Origin: Nitrospira tepida
GTDB taxonomy: Bacteria > Nitrospirota > Nitrospiria > Nitrospirales > Nitrospiraceae
Assembly: GCF_947241125.1 (NCBI RefSeq)
Contig: NZ_OX365700.1
Location: 4,374,461 to 4,438,460 of the forward strand
Direction: 5' to 3'
DNA: 64,000 nt
In this document: in pieces, positions 9,007 to 18,182 of the stretch
Position numbering within the stretch: the first letter of the stretch is position 1
How the letters are laid out: each line of letters opens with the position of its first letter
The notes under the pieces: model-generated
Told to the model about the DNA's origin: nothing
Seen by the model: only the letters and a program-made list of their open reading frames with translations
The model's database searches: none
Position numbers and translations under genes: made by a program

Positions 9007-9261
9007 TCAAAAATAGTACGTGTAGACGGTCACAACCAAGATCTCAGATGGTTCGTCAACGAACACCGGCCTGACCTGTTTGGTGGCGTAGGTTTTCCCA
9101 TTCCATTCTCGGCCAAAAGGAAAGTCTTTCCGGCACTGAAGTCGCCCCAATTCTGCCTGTTCCCATGAACTGTTTCGGATCGTGTCGATGACCTCCTCGA
9201 CGGTGAATCCTCGACGATGAGTATATCCCATTGCATGCGCAGAGAGGCGAATCGGCTTCAT
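9007..9261 (-). CDS. DUF4258-family protein (toxin-like partner)
   Basis: 84 residues: MKPIRLSAHAMGYTHRRGFT, then EEVIDTIRNSSWEQAELGR and a C-terminal VRPVFVDEPSEILVVTVYTYYF-like strand pair. DUF4258 proteins have a small RelE-like fold and commonly precede DUF2283 genes, as here. The conserved SxHAxxR-type opening is seen as LSAHAMGYTHRR. Toxicity is inference from family context. Confidence 0.75.
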   Translation of the reverse strand: MKPIRLSAHAMGYTHRRGFTVEEVIDTIRNSSWEQAELGRLQCRKDFPFGREWNGKTYATKQVRPVFVDEPSEILVVTVYTYYF

Positions 9262-9905
9262 ACTTGGACCGGACCTTACTCGATCACCATCCCTTTGTCC
9301 AACAAGCTATAGATTTCATGGCTCTTCGGGAAATCGTGTGGGTGACTCAAGTTGAGTGCCGGCATGGGGTCTGTGCTGCCGCGCTTCTCGGAGCGACCCT
9401 TCCGGGGCCTTGCCGAACGGAAGACCTTCCGAAATTCCAGCGGCCACGGCCTGCGACCATGGTGCCTTGATCAGTTTCGGCTTTCTTGCTCGACAAGCCC
9501 TCGGTGGGTCCCCGCTCCTGCAGCGAAGGCCGCGTCACCCCCATGCCGACCCTGAAGCATCCGAACGCCTGCAGAGCAGATCAGGGGCTTTATCGGAAAT
9601 TGCGCGGGTCATCGGACGAGGTGCCATCATGCCGGCCCCGGCTGGAAGGGTGGACACGGAGGGTTCGCGTCATGGCGGAAACGGGGCGAACGCAGGCTGA
9701 TCCTGGTGCCACCGCGACGGCTTGACGTTCTGGCGTCGCCTCACAGTTGCGGTGGCCGACGGAACGATCAGGAACGGCCTTCTGACGCCAGCGCATCATG
9801 ACGCAACCCCGAGTGTCTGCACCTCGAAGCTATGGTCCGTTGGCCAGTTAATTGCCCGTTTTAATGACAGAAGGCAGTATCACTGTCCCTTGATCGACGT
9901 GTGAT
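9262..9905. other. Gene-free stretch of about 640 bases
   Basis: Between the DUF4258 gene and the stop of the HEAT-TIR gene. Several open frames exist on both strands, but none has a plausible start with ribosome site or a recognisable motif. Composition stays GC-rich until about 9830, then becomes AT-richer toward the TIR gene. It could contain decayed genes; nothing could be assigned. Confidence 0.5.
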
Positions 9906-11921
9906 CTATTTGCTTCGCATCCGCTCAATTTTTACTCTCAGTTCTCTCACGATCGCCTCGAACGCGGCATCATGGTTAGGCCAACGCCCGCTCGCCACAG
10001 GCCGGTTATCCCGCGGTAAGGCTTGCGTTTTGTAATCGCCCTGATTAAACACACTGACCCAATCGCAAGGGCGCAAGATGATCGGAATTGGCACCGACTT
10101 CCCAACGGTACGCTGCCCAATCGCCCGCAAGAGCTCCTCTCGACAATACCGGGACTGAAGGAAGGACGCGCTGACGAGCAATAAGATGAGATCCGCTTCC
10201 CCGATCTCCTTATTGATCTCTCCTTCCCAATTAGCACCTGCTTCAATCTCCCGGTCGTGCCAGATCCTGATCAAACCCTCATCCACCAGAGGTGCCAGAT
10301 GCTCGCCTAACTTAGCACGCATTTTTTCATCTCTGTGGCTGTACGAGATGAAGAGCTTGAGGGGACCCCTACCAACTTGAGCCGGCCCACCATGGCCCTC
10401 GCTAGGCACGTTCTTTGCCACAGGCACTGGTCTAGTTGAAGGCGGTGCCGAACCTGGCATTGCCAATTCAACGGGCCTTAGAACTGGATCAAGTGGCTCC
10501 ATTTCAGCCCGCCAAGCGGTCAGATGGTTCTTAGATTGTTCACCCCCGGTTGCAAGTCCATCCAGTACAGCCAACTGAAGAAAGCGATGCACAAAGAAAA
10601 GGTCCACACGTTTGAAATAATCCTCCGAGTTGGCCGCAGCAACAAGTTCGGAGTTTAGTCTTATCGCACCGTTGGGTCGCCCAAGTATGGCCGCCGCCGC
10701 AGCAAGTCCGATACGCTCAAGAGGAGTAGCGGCTTCACGCTGCATGGTAAGAACACTCTCCAACAATGCTCTGTCACCAATGTAAGCAACTGCGAGCGCA
10801 GCATTCAGCCGCCAGTAGTCGTCATGCGAATCAAGCAATCTGGGAAGCTGCGGATGTCGTTGGCCCAGACGAGCGAGCGATACCACTGCTTCTGCGGAAG
10901 TGGGATCATCCCCTTTTACAACCGCGTTTAATACTGCCAGCGCCCGGTTCTTGTCGCTTGCTCGCCATGCAGCTTTGGCTATATGGGGCTGCCCCTCTTG
11001 GCGAGATGAAGTGAAGTGATCGATCAAGGCGTCAGTACCAGATACTGTTTCACTCCGCTCCAAAGTATGAAGGAGTGAGATCCGCACCGATTGAACCGGT
11101 TCACGCTGAAGCCACTCCGTCACTGGCCTCACGGTTCGCTGAAAACCGAGGCTCGCAAGAATTTGAGCGCCGAAGTCACGGACGCGCCAGTGCGCATGTT
11201 TAGACCAACGGGCAAGAATGTGGTCGGCAACCTTCCCATGACGCCATGTCAGAAATACATTATGAGCTTCTCCTGCTAATTCAGCACCATGAAGCGCTTC
11301 ATTAGAAAGCCTCGTGTCAGGTTGGTCACTGATCTCGGTAAGCTTGTACCCCGGCCATTCATGAGTGATGAGTTGCTCGATCGCCCATCTATGATGATCT
11401 TCGCCGGTTCTCGCAAACGCGGCGCAGGCGCCACGAAATGCAGATGTACGTAGCTTTTCCCACGCGAAACGGCTGCCGCTTACATTGTCCCACAGCATTG
11501 CGGCACCACCCCCAGCGTAGCCCCACGCCAGCAAGCGGTTCCAGGCTGGATCGTAGTCGAGAAGCGTGGCTCTGGTGGGTTGTGAATCCTTGAAGTCGTT
11601 CGAAAGTTGTGCATATAACGCGCGCATGACCCCAGGATTTTCGCTGATTCCAGCGAAAAGGTACGCCGCTACATGGGCATCCTTGAATCGGTCCTGGTTC
11701 TCCATCCGATCGATGAGCCGGACCGTCCCCACATTAGGACGGGAGGCAACGTATTGCAGCCAGCGACGACGCACTTGCATCGTCTTCGGATCTTCGATCC
11801 TACGTGAAAACAACGCGTCTTCTCCAGAGTTCCCAAGCACCAGTAGGTCACGAAGCGCCTGCGTACCGGCTATTGGATCACCACCAAGAAAGCGCTCGAC
11901 GAGCTGATCCGGATTCGACAC
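9906..11921 (-). CDS. HEAT-repeat protein with C-terminal TIR domain
   Basis: 671 residues. Residues about 1-480 are helical HEAT-like repeats (for example RLNAALAVAYIGDRALLESV). After a Pro-rich hinge (about 488-518) comes a TIR domain, 521-671. It begins LKLFISYSHRDEKMRAKLGE and has an IWHDREIEAG loop and SRYCREELLRA, where Glu596 sits at the catalytic position of TIR NADases. Bacterial TIR proteins often act in defence by cleaving NAD or making cyclic ADP-ribose signals. Here the repeats would sense or scaffold. Standalone gene, 226 bases from the acuI stop. NADase activity is inference. Confidence 0.8.
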   Translation of the reverse strand: MSNPDQLVERFLGGDPIAGTQALRDLLVLGNSGEDALFSRRIEDPKTMQVRRRWLQYVASRPNVGTVRLIDRMENQDRFKDAHVAAYLFAGISENPGVMRALYAQLSNDFKDSQPTRATLLDYDPAWNRLLAWGYAGGGAAMLWDNVSGSRFAWEKLRTSAFRGACAAFARTGEDHHRWAIEQLITHEWPGYKLTEISDQPDTRLSNEALHGAELAGEAHNVFLTWRHGKVADHILARWSKHAHWRVRDFGAQILASLGFQRTVRPVTEWLQREPVQSVRISLLHTLERSETVSGTDALIDHFTSSRQEGQPHIAKAAWRASDKNRALAVLNAVVKGDDPTSAEAVVSLARLGQRHPQLPRLLDSHDDYWRLNAALAVAYIGDRALLESVLTMQREAATPLERIGLAAAAAILGRPNGAIRLNSELVAAANSEDYFKRVDLFFVHRFLQLAVLDGLATGGEQSKNHLTAWRAEMEPLDPVLRPVELAMPGSAPPSTRPVPVAKNVPSEGHGGPAQVGRGPLKLFISYSHRDEKMRAKLGEHLAPLVDEGLIRIWHDREIEAGANWEGEINKEIGEADLILLLVSASFLQSRYCREELLRAIGQRTVGKSVPIPIILRPCDWVSVFNQGDYKTQALPRDNRPVASGRWPNHDAAFEAIVRELRVKIERMRSK

Positions 11922-12148
11922 GTTTGTAAACCTCTTATGACATTTCAGTCTTGTAGACGAGCATGTTATAGCCGCTCAACTTCACACTGCAACCAAAGCA
12001 TCTACGGGTGACCTAGGGGGCACAGAGTCTGACCGACGACAGGAGATGCCGTCCAGATTCATTCGACGAGAAGGTGGAACGACTGACAAGGTTTAAGGCA
12101 TGAATCTCAGCTTGATCTCATCTATCTGGTGCCATATCTGGTTTCAGA

Positions 12149-13135
12149 TTAGATTTTGACCACAGTTCTGCCCCGATGCGTTCCCGCCAGCATCTGCTGG
12201 GAGACCGCCGACACAGCATCCAAGGGCACCGTGGCAGTGACGATGCGGGTGAGATGCCGGGGGCGCAGATCCGTCGCCAGCCGCTGCCAGATACGGCGGC
12301 GCAGGGGCATCGGGCAATTGGCCGAAGAAATGCCCAACAGGCTCACCCCTCGCAGGATGAACGGCATCACGGTCGTATGCAGCTCGCTTCCGCCTGCCAA
12401 GCCGATGCTGGCGATGTTGCCCCAGAGAGAGATGGTCCTGGTGAGCCAGGCGAGCAGGTCGCCGCCGACGTTATCGATCGCCCCGCCCCATTGCATCTTT
12501 TCCAGCGGTTGTCGCCCCATGCTCAACTCCTCGCGGAACAGGACCTGCCGCGCGCCAAGTTCCTCCAAGTCTTTCACGGCTTCCCGCTTGCCCGTGACAG
12601 CCACCGCCTCATAGCCTCGTCCCGCCAACAGGTCGATGGCGAAATTCCCGACCCCGCCCGTCGCGCCGGTGACCACGATGGGACCCTGATCCGGACATTG
12701 CCCGTTATCTTCCATCCGCTGAATCGCCAGGGCGGCGGTGAACCCGGCGGTGCCGAGCGCCATCACGTCAAAGAGGCTCAAGCTCTCCGGCACCGGCACG
12801 ACCCAGTCGGCGGGAACCCGCACATATTCGGCATAGCCGCCGTCATGGTCCTGGCTCAGGCCATAGCCGGTGACCAGCACCTGATCGCCGATATGAAACC
12901 GGGAGTCGTCCGACGCCTCGACCGTTCCGGCGACGTCAATGCCGCCCACGAGCGGGAAGCGCCGGAGGATCTTCCCCTTCCCAGTGACGGCCAAGGCATC
13001 CTTGTAGTTGACGCTGGAATACCGGCCGCGGATCAACACGTTACCGGATGACAGGTCTTCCAGGCGCAGGGTTTCCAGGCTGGCGCGGCTCACGCCCTGA
13101 TCTTGATGAATCCGCAAGGCTCGGAAGGGTTTCAT
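12149..13135 (-). CDS. acuI: Acrylyl-CoA reductase / YhdH-AcuI family quinone oxidoreductase
   Basis: 328 residues of the zinc-free medium-chain dehydrogenase family. Marks are SSVNYKDALAVTGKGKI, FPLVGGIDVAGTV, then the NADPH-binding VTGATGGVGNFA and DNVGGDLL. AcuI/YhdH enzymes reduce acryloyl-CoA or related enoyl compounds with NADPH; the actual substrate is not certain. Its start is 6 bases after the stop of the unknown gene at 13142, so it may be the last gene of the RM-Fic operon, an odd partner for a defence locus. Confidence 0.85.
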   Translation of the reverse strand: MKPFRALRIHQDQGVSRASLETLRLEDLSSGNVLIRGRYSSVNYKDALAVTGKGKILRRFPLVGGIDVAGTVEASDDSRFHIGDQVLVTGYGLSQDHDGGYAEYVRVPADWVVPVPESLSLFDVMALGTAGFTAALAIQRMEDNGQCPDQGPIVVTGATGGVGNFAIDLLAGRGYEAVAVTGKREAVKDLEELGARQVLFREELSMGRQPLEKMQWGGAIDNVGGDLLAWLTRTISLWGNIASIGLAGGSELHTTVMPFILRGVSLLGISSANCPMPLRRRIWQRLATDLRPRHLTRIVTATVPLDAVSAVSQQMLAGTHRGRTVVKI

Positions 13136-13141
13136 GAGATT

Positions 13142-13582
13142 TCAGCCAAGTGGAAACGTGCCAGAGATTGTCGTACTCCTACCTACCGTAGGCGCAATCT
13201 CGATTTGAAACTTTCCACCTTCTGTCGGTTGCTCGCTTTCGTCCAGAGGGAAAACCAGGTCATGCACTTGTATCTCATGTGAATCGAGTCGTATGAAGGA
13301 GTCTACTCTCACCTGCTGATATGCCTTCTGTTGCCCGATGGCGAGCGAAATTGTCTTAATATAGACAACTCGACTGTTACGGTTCGTCAAAGCAAGCCTT
13401 ACATGATAGCGACGTGGCCAAGGACTGATCACAACTATCGAGTCATTAGAGTTGATCCGCCTCTCCTCATATCGCAGGCATGAGACTTCACCTGCTATCG
13501 GGGACCGAAGCCAACCAATCAGTTTTGGCAGAAGCTGAATGAGGCTGTTGAGAAGCGATCCAATCGGAGTCAGTGGATCCAT
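13142..13582 (-). CDS. Unknown protein coupled to the RM-Fic gene
   Basis: 146 residues, not recognised. The ATG at 13582 overlaps the Fic stop as TGATG, a strong sign of coupled translation. The N-terminal 30 residues (MDPLTPIGSLLNSLIQLLPK...) form an amphipathic or membrane-associating helix. The remainder is beta-rich (VVISPWPRRYHVRLALTN, VVYIKTISLAIG), like an Ig-type sandwich. No catalytic motif is visible. Its location suggests it serves the RM-Fic system, perhaps as membrane anchor or accessory factor (inference). Confidence 0.6.
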   Translation of the reverse strand: MDPLTPIGSLLNSLIQLLPKLIGWLRSPIAGEVSCLRYEERRINSNDSIVVISPWPRRYHVRLALTNRNSRVVYIKTISLAIGQQKAYQQVRVDSFIRLDSHEIQVHDLVFPLDESEQPTEGGKFQIEIAPTVGRSTTISGTFPLG

Positions 13583-16500
13583 CAAAGTGCTTCAGAAAGG
13601 CGATGAGACCATATGCTTGTTAGACGGGTGAGGTCTCCACTGTCGGCGGTCTGCAACGCATCGAGATAATTGCGCCTGGATAATGGTTCAATTGGAGCGG
13701 TTTCAATATGTGGGAGGGAAAGCTTGTATAACAGTGCACCAAGGAGCACTCGGCCGATGCGGCCATTGAAATCTTTGAAGGGGTGAATCCATTGGAAGCG
13801 CCAGTCTGCCCAGGCGAGGAATTCTGCCGCACGCCTGACAGTCGCACCGGGATCATGTCGCAGACGTTCGGCTAGGTCATCGCAGAAGGTCCGCATGTGA
13901 ATCGGTACTTCATAGAACGGCGGTGGGTTGTGGGAACCAACCTGCACATTCACATCACGGAACCGTCCGGCCCAATCAGGATACAGGTGACCGGCTAGTC
14001 GCTTGTGCCGAATACAGAGCCACTCCGAGGTAATGACAATCTGATCCGGGTTCGTTTGCAGGATCTCGTCGTAGATCGCGACAAGGGGGACGGCCAGCCG
14101 CTCAGAGAGTTCCGGATAGGAAAGGCGACCTTCGGCGGTGTCGAACTCGCGAGTGGAGCTTAGCTCGCTTTGCTCTTCAGTCCCGTCAGGGTCCTCAGGC
14201 GTTCCGTACTGACCGGTTGGTTCTCGAACGCCATGGACTGGCTCACGCGCTCCAAAAGGACTTTCCGGTGTGCTGCCGCCACCTTCGCGGGCGTATCGTG
14301 CTGCTTCCGCCACTGTTGTAGCCATGCCTGGACCTGGGCCAGGTCGATCGGTTGGTTCGGGTTCTGTTTCATGGTCTTCATTCTCCTTCAGCTTCGGCGA
14401 AGATGCAACCGACGCCGCTTCGACGATCCTGATCTCCTCCTCCGTCAAACCATAGAGGTCATACACCAAGCGGTCGATCTCCTGATCGGTTGCGTTGATC
14501 TGGCGCTGGAGACGGTCCTTGTCGGCAGGTGTCTTGCCCTCTGGGAGACGCTTGTGCAAATCCAACATGCGCTCGACCAACGAGACCATCTGATCATGCC
14601 TGCTTTTATCCGCCTTGTCACACAGGCTTAGAATTCTTATTGGAAGCCGCTCGACATTTGTCTTTTTAACTTCGGCTAGAGCCTCACCGGCTTCTGGATT
14701 CAATGCTTGGTAGCACCAGTTAAGAAGCTTCGAGTTGATCACCCCGAGCAGAAACTTAGCTGAAACCTCATTCTCATGTGGGACCAAAACGTGCATGTTG
14801 TTAAGACAGAGATACTGTCTGTCGTCCAATGCAGCAACAAGGCTGTCACCTGTCTGCCGCATTACAATCTTCACTGGTGCGTCAAAGTCAGCAGCTGGCC
14901 TTGGCTCGGCAAGCCATGGACCGTACCTTAAAAAGCGTGGCTGTAATGGCGCAATGACAAAACGGTTTATGTCGGAACCTCGGAGATAAGGCCGAAATGA
15001 GGTGGTCTTCTGTCGATTACTATCAAATGGCCGACTCTGAACAATCGCTTTGGTTTGTGGAGGAGTACCTTTCCCAACTTGGTAAGGCTTGATTCCCACG
15101 TTGATTTCACAAAGTGAACCTAGTGCGGCACTGTTCGATTTGCATTTTTCAAGCAAAGTCTCCTCTTTTGGACTTGCGAAAATATTGACCGTGTCACCTT
15201 TCAGCTTTTCCCACTTCTTTTGATTGTGAAGAATCGTTCTAAGGCCTTGGCCATTAGCACCAAAGAGAAATGTTCCCAAGGACTCGAACACTTTTATTAC
15301 AACCTCCCCATCTTGAGCGCGTGCATTCTGTAGGAGAACAATTTCGGTATCGACTGTCACCTTTGGGAACACAGAGAATTTGAAGTGCACAATCTCTCGA
15401 ACTCGTGTTTCTTCAAATACAAACCGCCTGATTTTGGTCTGCAGCAGGTTCGTAAGCCAGGGATTGGGAATGATCATCCCATAAAATCCTTCGTGTCGAA
15501 CGAGGCTTCTCATGCTACGTTCTAGAAAGAGAAGGTAGCTATCAAGTTGATAAGTCTGACTTGGATATTTTGAACTCAAGTAGGCTTTGTCCTGCCCATA
15601 AAAGTAAGCACCGTACGGCGGATTCCCGATCACCGCATCAAAGCCTCCTGCTTTCATGATTTCCGGGAACTCCGCCTGCCAATCGAACGGGTTCACTCGG
15701 CGCACTTCGTCTTCATCCGGTATCAGTTGCCCGGCAAAGTAATCCGGCCCGATGAGGCTGTTGCCGCATTTGATGTTTTTGCCCAGGTCGGGCAGTACGC
15801 GCACTCGTCCAAATAACAACTCTTGCAGGGACTCCTGGTTCTCCCCCTCCAAAACCTTCAACAGCAGGCTGAGCTTGGTGACTTCGACAGCCTGGGGGTC
15901 AATGTCCACGCCATATATGTTGCTCAGGAGAATGCGTTTTTTCTCCTCGGTCCTGAGACGCCAATCGCCGCCAGTGGCCTTAAAAAGCTCTTTCTTGTGC
16001 TTGTCAGTCCCGTCCTTCACATACCAATCACGATGGTAGGTCAGCAGGAATTGATAGGCGCCGATCAGGAACGATCCCGATCCGCAGGCGGGATCTAGAA
16101 TCCTGAGCTTCGCAATCTGCTTCGGCGTCTTGCCCTGGCACAAGGTACCGACGGTGTGCTTGACGATGTACTCCACGATGTACGCGGGGGTGTAATAGAC
16201 GCCTCCGGCTTTCCTCACCTCCGGTTTCTCTTCGATCCTGGCCTGATGGCTTGCGGTTAGCCGAATCACTTTCCCGAGGAATTGCTCGTAGACCTGCCCG
16301 AGGATTTCCACAGGCAAGACCGAGAACTCGTAGGGGCTCTCCGGGTAGTACAGGCGCCCGATGATGTCTTTGAGTACCTTGTCATCGATCTTCAGCCGCG
16401 GTGTCAGATCGTCCGGCGATTCAGCCCGGTCCTTTTCAGGATGAAAATGAAAGAGGCCAGAGTTGTAACGGTCGTCGGCTCGGTCGTAGAGATAGCGGAG

Positions 16501-17292
16501 CCGGCTGTAGATGTTCTGGCCGTTCTGCAGCCCCTGAAGCTGCCCATAGGACTCGACGCCGCGATCCTCGCAGATCCGGAGAAAGATGAGGCGATCAATG
16601 GTGCGCTGGACCGAAAAGTTCAGCTCTTGGACGGACAGTTTGGGATTGCGCAGGGCCAGGTTCTTAGCCAGAGCTTCCCGCCAACTCTCAATCTCTTTGA
16701 GAAATTCGGCATCGACGGTGGCCGTGCCCCGCTTCCTCTCGGCACCCGCATACTTGTCGAAGGAACCTTTGAGGACCGAATCCTTCGAGAAGATGGCCGC
16801 AATCTTGTGCCATTCCGCTGGATAGTCTTTGTATGTCCAGTAGTGGATGCGGCCGATGCCCGGCTTGTCGGAGGGGTTCGGGCGTGTCCGGCAGTCGTAG
16901 ACTGCGAATTCTTCGAAGTCGGTCAGGATCGAGAGCGGGAGCTTGGCCGACCAGGCATAGCGGCGGAGTTGATAGGCGGGAGGAATCTCGTCCTTAACGT
17001 TGACAGCCGGCTTCTTGGCTTCGAGGAAAAACTTGCGCGCCCCACCGATGCGAAAGCAGTAGTCCGGCGCTTTGGATGCGCCGCCGATCTTGATGGCATC
17101 CTCGTGGATGACATCCTTATAGGCTTCGGCATGACCGGCCTTGTTGGCGACATCCCAGCCGAGGGCCTCGAAAAACGGATCGAGGAATTCTCGCCGCAGT
17201 TGGGTCTCGTTGTAGCCTTGGCTTTTGTAGGCCTCCCGGTTTCGATCAAACCGCTCGATCAGGTCTGAGATGATACCCGGAGCCTGCCCCAT
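13582..17292 (-). CDS. Type IIG restriction-modification enzyme reading into a C-terminal Fic domain
   Basis: 1236 residues in one frame. N-terminal nuclease-like domain: Asp77 in APDYCFRIGG with Glu91-Ala-Lys93 in FLEAKKP (PD-ExK pattern). N6-adenine methylase: motif I ILDPACGSGSFLIGA near residue 400 and NPPY near 555 (Eco57I type). A target-recognition region follows, with the RM part seeming to end near YDLYGLTEEEIRIVE (about 960). Residues 974-1044 are an odd low-complexity linker. Residues about 1050-1236 form a Fic domain with HPFKDFNGRIGR near 1168-1181 (usual HPFxxGNGRxxR; Phe replaces the first Gly). The linker coincides with a nested out-of-frame gene at 14160-14372. The fusion may be real or the result of a lost stop. 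Confidence 0.85.
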   Translation of the reverse strand: MGQAPGIISDLIERFDRNREAYKSQGYNETQLRREFLDPFFEALGWDVANKAGHAEAYKDVIHEDAIKIGGASKAPDYCFRIGGARKFFLEAKKPAVNVKDEIPPAYQLRRYAWSAKLPLSILTDFEEFAVYDCRTRPNPSDKPGIGRIHYWTYKDYPAEWHKIAAIFSKDSVLKGSFDKYAGAERKRGTATVDAEFLKEIESWREALAKNLALRNPKLSVQELNFSVQRTIDRLIFLRICEDRGVESYGQLQGLQNGQNIYSRLRYLYDRADDRYNSGLFHFHPEKDRAESPDDLTPRLKIDDKVLKDIIGRLYYPESPYEFSVLPVEILGQVYEQFLGKVIRLTASHQARIEEKPEVRKAGGVYYTPAYIVEYIVKHTVGTLCQGKTPKQIAKLRILDPACGSGSFLIGAYQFLLTYHRDWYVKDGTDKHKKELFKATGGDWRLRTEEKKRILLSNIYGVDIDPQAVEVTKLSLLLKVLEGENQESLQELLFGRVRVLPDLGKNIKCGNSLIGPDYFAGQLIPDEDEVRRVNPFDWQAEFPEIMKAGGFDAVIGNPPYGAYFYGQDKAYLSSKYPSQTYQLDSYLLFLERSMRSLVRHEGFYGMIIPNPWLTNLLQTKIRRFVFEETRVREIVHFKFSVFPKVTVDTEIVLLQNARAQDGEVVIKVFESLGTFLFGANGQGLRTILHNQKKWEKLKGDTVNIFASPKEETLLEKCKSNSAALGSLCEINVGIKPYQVGKGTPPQTKAIVQSRPFDSNRQKTTSFRPYLRGSDINRFVIAPLQPRFLRYGPWLAEPRPAADFDAPVKIVMRQTGDSLVAALDDRQYLCLNNMHVLVPHENEVSAKFLLGVINSKLLNWCYQALNPEAGEALAEVKKTNVERLPIRILSLCDKADKSRHDQMVSLVERMLDLHKRLPEGKTPADKDRLQRQINATDQEIDRLVYDLYGLTEEEIRIVEAASVASSPKLKENEDHETEPEPTDRPGPGPGMATTVAEAARYAREGGGSTPESPFGAREPVHGVREPTGQYGTPEDPDGTEEQSELSSTREFDTAEGRLSYPELSERLAVPLVAIYDEILQTNPDQIVITSEWLCIRHKRLAGHLYPDWAGRFRDVNVQVGSHNPPPFYEVPIHMRTFCDDLAERLRHDPGATVRRAAEFLAWADWRFQWIHPFKDFNGRIGRVLLGALLYKLSLPHIETAPIEPLSRRNYLDALQTADSGDLTRLTSIWSHRLSEAL
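14160..14372 (-). CDS. Nested class I Fic antitoxin-like protein (VbhA/FicA type)
   Basis: 70 residues in the +1 frame inside the RM-Fic gene. ATG at 14372 has AAGGAG 10 bases upstream; an in-frame ATG at 14381 is too close to that site. The stop TAA is at 14160-14162, just before the Fic domain coding begins in the other frame. The product is helical and basic, and contains SMAFEN, an exact match to the inhibitory [S/T]xxxE[G/N] helix motif of Fic antitoxins, set in LLERVSQSMAFENQPVSTER. By hand count 55 of 70 codons here end in G or C, against 29 of 70 for the RM-Fic frame over the same DNA. That points to this frame as the selected one. Antitoxin-then-Fic order matches vbhA-vbhT. Confidence 0.7.
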   Translation of the reverse strand: MKQNPNQPIDLAQVQAWLQQWRKQHDTPAKVAAAHRKVLLERVSQSMAFENQPVSTERLRTLTGLKSKAS

Positions 17293-17524
17293 AAAGACCC
17301 TCCCTGCACCGATTCGCGGGCGAGTCTAGGGAGAAGCCCACCACTTGTCAATTTGTCAGAGTCCGCGGCGATCGATCGTCGCCGGCCGCAGTTGAAGAGT
17401 CGAACGTGATGGAGGGTGCCTTGCAACTGAAGATCCTGCGGAAGCTTAGCGCACCTTACCCTCGGTGCCAAGGCGCCCGCGTTCGGGAAGCGATTGTAGG
17501 GAACTCCGTTCGCCTGCGTCGTTT

Positions 17525-18016
17525 TTAGTACGCCGACTCCGCCGGCGCCCGATGGAACTCGGCCACCTTGGGCTCGACGGCCCGCGCGAAGTCGTCGTAG
17601 CGGAGCTTCACCGCCCGGGAATGAAATCCCGCCTGGACGACGATCTCCTCGTCCTCGGTGAGCGACCGATCCACGTAGACGTCCAATCCGTACAGGTTGC
17701 CGAACGGCGGCATGCTGCCCGTTTCGCAGTCGGGGAAGAGGCCTTTGAATTCGGATTCGCTGGCCAATCGCACGTACCGGGCTCCCAGCACCTCTTGCAG
17801 GCGGGCCAAGTCCACCTGCCAAGTAGAGGGCAGCACCGTCATCAGCAACTTTCCATCGGCGCTCACCATCACCACCTTGGCGAGCATTTTCCCGGGCACG
17901 TGGAGCGTATGCGCCACTTCCGGGGCCGTATAGGCCTCGTGGTGGTCGAGCACTTCATAATGAATGCGTTGCGCGTCCAAGAAATCTTGGAGCCTTCTCA
18001 GCAGCAGGGGTGGCAT
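17525..18016 (-). CDS. ybaK: YbaK/EbsC-type aminoacyl-tRNA deacylase
   Basis: 163 residues with the YbaK editing fold: MPPLLLRRLQDFLDAQRIHY, then HVPGKMLAKVVMVSADGKLL (the conserved Lys of the active site) and GSMPPFGNLYGLDVYVD near residues 97-113. The family hydrolyses mischarged aminoacyl-tRNAs such as Cys-tRNA(Pro). A C-terminal extension (AVEPKVAEFHRAPAESAY) is present. It is a single gene; the 232 bases to the RM gene hold nothing recognised. Confidence 0.85.
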   Translation of the reverse strand: MPPLLLRRLQDFLDAQRIHYEVLDHHEAYTAPEVAHTLHVPGKMLAKVVMVSADGKLLMTVLPSTWQVDLARLQEVLGARYVRLASESEFKGLFPDCETGSMPPFGNLYGLDVYVDRSLTEDEEIVVQAGFHSRAVKLRYDDFARAVEPKVAEFHRAPAESAY

Positions 18017-18046
18017 GGCACGACTCCTTTCTCAATCGGAGATTGT

Positions 18047-18170
18047 CGTCATACGCCACACGTCAAGCGTCAATCGTGCAAGGACAGGTGACGCTCACGT
18101 GAGGATTGCTCCTTGCTTCTTGATCGTTCATCTTTCCGCGGCCGACGACTGACGGTTGACCGTTGACGCC
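18047..18170. repeat. Intergenic CGTCA-type short repeats
   Basis: ACGTCAAGCGTCAATCG at 18060-18076 and GACTGACGGTTGACCGTTGACG around 18147-18168 are inverted relatives of each other. The same style of repeat occurs near 29964 and 46557. No coding. Confidence 0.5.
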
Positions 18171-18182
18171 TTCTCATGAGCC

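Noticed and set aside
9231-9725. Several overlapping plus-strand frames
   Set aside because: No ribosome sites, no motif, mutually overlapping; left as non-coding.
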